Of a stretch of 64,000 bases of DNA, positions 62,289 to 64,000 are shown in pieces. Made by a program: the position numbers and the translations under genes. Origin of the DNA: Photorhabdus laumondii subsp. laumondii (GTDB taxonomy: Bacteria > Pseudomonadota > Gammaproteobacteria > Enterobacterales > Enterobacteriaceae). How positions within the stretch are numbered: the stretch's first letter is position 1; every line of letters starts with the position of its first letter. Below the pieces are notes generated by a model. That model was not told where the DNA came from and did not search any database. It worked only from the letters and a program-made list of their open reading frames with translations. The DNA is taken from positions 4,650,001 through 4,714,000 of the forward strand of contig NZ_CP024901.1 of NCBI RefSeq assembly GCF_003343245.1. The letters are read 5' to 3'.

Positions 62289-63731
62289 ATGCAATTAACA
62301 TTTATCGGTCATCAAAGTTGGCTAATCTCTCACAAAAATACAAATATTTTGGTTGATCCTGTCTTAGGCCCAACAATGGGAAACTCCCGATATATAAAGT
62401 TCGAAATATACCCTCCAAGAGATATTGATATAAGCAATATGCCATCAATCGATGCCGTATTTATATCACATGAACATGTTGACCATTTCGATATCGATAC
62501 TCTATCAATATTTCCAAAGGGAACAGATATTTATATATCACTGCTTATGCCAAGCTGTATAAAAACAGCTTTAGAACATCTAGGGCATAATGTCATATTA
62601 CATTCATTTAAAAAAGAAATAAGAGTAAAAGATATCAAAATAAAGTCATTCTCTGCTCCATATGAAACAATATTATGGGAGTCAAGGGTAACTCAATACT
62701 TAGTATCAGATATTAATGAAGAAAAATATAACGGTTTTATAGCAGTGGATGCAATAATCAGCGAGGAATACATTGAAGGGATTGGTGATCAATACCCAAA
62801 TCCACAGTGGATCATAGTAGCAAATAATTCACAGTGTACACCAAAACAAGCTCAAGGAGCATATACAAATTTGCTACCATTAGAATCGTCAAGACTTAGT
62901 GGCAAGAATTATAGAGGAGTCAAATTACTTAACTCTATATTAATAGACTATCTTGATGGCATCCCTGAGGAAACTAAGATATTGATTTGTGGCAATGGGT
63001 TTATAAATCCCAGAGAAAATTATGGTCCATTCCTATTCTCAGATAATAAGGTATTGTCTGAAATTGCCAACCAATTATCAATTAAAGAGAACGTTTGTGG
63101 CCCATATCCAGGTGAAGTAATAGAAGTTATAGATGGAAATCTTTCAATCAGTTTATCTAGCTGGATAGAATTAAATAAAAACAAACACTTAGATCTAAAA
63201 AATAAGCTAATTAAGTACATGGATGAAGAATCTGGAGTTGAGCTCAGTCCATTTATTCCTGTACTCGGTGAACTTAGTGAAACAGAAGAAAAAAATGGGT
63301 TAGCTACGATTGAAAATGAACTAACTGATATGGCTCGAACTCTAGCTATTGATCCTTTAGTTGGCCGATTAGCAATTTCAATGAATAACTATATAAATGG
63401 TGAATTGAGTGATAACCGAATTCTAATAAAGTTTAAAGATAAAGATTTTGGGTATGTTTATTCTGTATCATCCTGTCAATTTACCAAAACTTACACACAT
63501 GAGAACTATTTAAGTGAATATCCCTTTGGTGTTGAAATATATATTCAAGATTTCGTTGGTCTATGTTTAGGTAAAATACAAATTTGGGACTTAGCAGGGA
63601 CGAGTATACGCAGCTGGTATCTTGGTGGAATATATGAGAACATCATTGTGTTTTTCTATAAGTACTTTGGAGAGCAAAGAAGGCCTGATTTAGCACTTAA
63701 AGTATACGAAGAATATATCTCACAAAAATAA
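62289..63731 (+). CDS. Metallo-beta-lactamase-fold protein, 480 aa, unknown function
   Basis: The N-terminal ~220 residues are an MBL-fold (UlaG-like) domain: LTFIGHQSWLISHKNTNILV, then the HxHxDH motif His61-Glu-His63-Val-Asp65-His66 (ISHEHVDHFD). Further expected ligands (a His around 130-160 and an Asp/His later) are not obvious, so the site may be partial. The C-terminal ~200 residues, with LAIDPLVGRLAISMNNYING and FGVEIYIQDFVGLC, are not recognised. Strongly AT-rich compared with degS. It follows the peptide gene by 58 bp and precedes the membrane gene by 8 bp. Families using MBL proteins in peptide pathways (e.g. PqqB) exist; the resemblance is only in fold. Confidence 0.75.
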   Translation: MQLTFIGHQSWLISHKNTNILVDPVLGPTMGNSRYIKFEIYPPRDIDISNMPSIDAVFISHEHVDHFDIDTLSIFPKGTDIYISLLMPSCIKTALEHLGHNVILHSFKKEIRVKDIKIKSFSAPYETILWESRVTQYLVSDINEEKYNGFIAVDAIISEEYIEGIGDQYPNPQWIIVANNSQCTPKQAQGAYTNLLPLESSRLSGKNYRGVKLLNSILIDYLDGIPEETKILICGNGFINPRENYGPFLFSDNKVLSEIANQLSIKENVCGPYPGEVIEVIDGNLSISLSSWIELNKNKHLDLKNKLIKYMDEESGVELSPFIPVLGELSETEEKNGLATIENELTDMARTLAIDPLVGRLAISMNNYINGELSDNRILIKFKDKDFGYVYSVSSCQFTKTYTHENYLSEYPFGVEIYIQDFVGLCLGKIQIWDLAGTSIRSWYLGGIYENIIVFFYKYFGEQRRPDLALKVYEEYISQK

Positions 63732-63739
63732 GGTAGCAA

Positions 63740-64000
63740 ATGAACACCTCTGCAATTAAGAACGATTTAAGAAAGCAATATAGTACTTTTATCTTATTTC
63801 CTATTGAAACAGTAATTAATTTATTATCTTCTTTTTTTTCATTTTCCATATTAATTTACATAATAACATTGCCTTTGACTAATAGTTTAGAGGAAAGTAG
63901 TATTGGCCTGATTATCTTCTTAATTGCAATATTGAGACCTGCCTTAAGTGTAATTAATAACATAAGCCTGTTCCTTATTAATAAAAAACAGGCTTATATT
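63740..64000 (+). CDS. Membrane protein, partial (C-terminus beyond window)
   Basis: ATG at 63740, AAGG 8 nt upstream, and an open frame to the window end (87 codons). It begins NTSAIKNDLRKQYSTFILFP and has at least two hydrophobic segments (INLLSSFFSFSILIYIITLP and SIGLIIFLIAILRPALSVI). It could be the first transmembrane part of an ABC exporter, but no ATPase motif is in the window. It follows the MBL gene within 8 bp. Confidence 0.6.
   Translation, partial: MNTSAIKNDLRKQYSTFILFPIETVINLLSSFFSFSILIYIITLPLTNSLEESSIGLIIFLIAILRPALSVINNISLFLINKKQAYI

Noticed and set aside
62118..63731. PQQ-type pathway (PqqA-PqqB)
   Set aside because: The peptide lacks the spaced Glu/Tyr pair of PqqA and the MBL protein lacks the PqqB sequence pattern; no pqqC-E is in view.

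Overview
The window looks like a chromosomal segment of a Photorhabdus or closely related Morganellaceae (entomopathogenic enterobacterium). This is inferred from three things: near-complete enterobacterial gene order in many blocks, a moderately AT-rich sequence, and seven ERIC repeats of about 127 bp in intergenic gaps. Most of the window is ordinary core genome interrupted by short accessory patches.

Layout. 1-547: start of a CsgG/HfaB-family lipoprotein gene, cut by the window edge. 1137-6491: hldE, glnE and a C-terminally truncated ygiF (minus strand). 6753-11884: ygiM-cca, uppP, folB, plsY, tsaD. 12179-16275: the macromolecular synthesis operon rpsU-dnaG-rpoD. 16864-19130: tRNA-Ile2(CAU) followed by a small island with a Bro-N antirepressor-like gene, a candidate C4-type antisense RNA and a RelE/HigB-type toxin-antitoxin pair; a degenerate copy of the tRNA 3' end closes it. 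19150-22400: decayed fragments, an orphan phage spike-like gene, a SAM methyltransferase and idi. 22783-24566: a VirK/YbjX-family gene with several PhoP-box-like repeats upstream, and a GNAT acetyltransferase. 24960-32821: fadH, sstT, alx with its Mn/pH riboswitch leader, and yqjA, yqjD-yqjE-yqjK, yqjF. 33492-41541: yhaJ/yhaK, rnpB, rsmI/lpoA-yraN-diaA-dolP, elbB-mtgA. 41673-50757: the sRNA arcZ, arcB, gltB-gltD. 50996-57644: a small secreted protein of unknown function, sspA-sspB, rplM-rpsI, zapE, zapG, degQ. 57661-60390: an IS1182-type element with a frameshifted transposase, remnants of an older copy and a broken vapB. 60444-61502: degS. 61602-64000: a very AT-rich accessory cassette running off the end of the window.

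How the genes work together. The core contributes envelope biogenesis (hldE for LPS heptose, uppP, plsY, lpoA, mtgA, dolP), envelope proteolysis and stress (degQ, degS, the VirK-like gene), nitrogen assimilation (glnE adenylylates glutamine synthetase; gltBD is glutamate synthase), redox sensing (arcB with arcZ on the opposite strand) and translation/replication (cca, tsaD, rpsU, dnaG, rpoD, rnpB, rsmI, rplM, rpsI, diaA).

Most notable. The terminal cassette (62118-64000) has a 37-codon peptide gene with a strong ribosome-binding site, a perfect 12-bp stem-loop behind it, a 480-aa metallo-beta-lactamase-fold protein and the start of a membrane protein. This arrangement resembles a ribosomally made, modified and exported peptide system. 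A 55-bp fragment 91% identical to part of the MBL gene lies upstream. Other points are an LpoA lacking roughly 98 residues of its TPR domain, a YgiF lacking most of its CHAD domain, and the candidate PhoP boxes.
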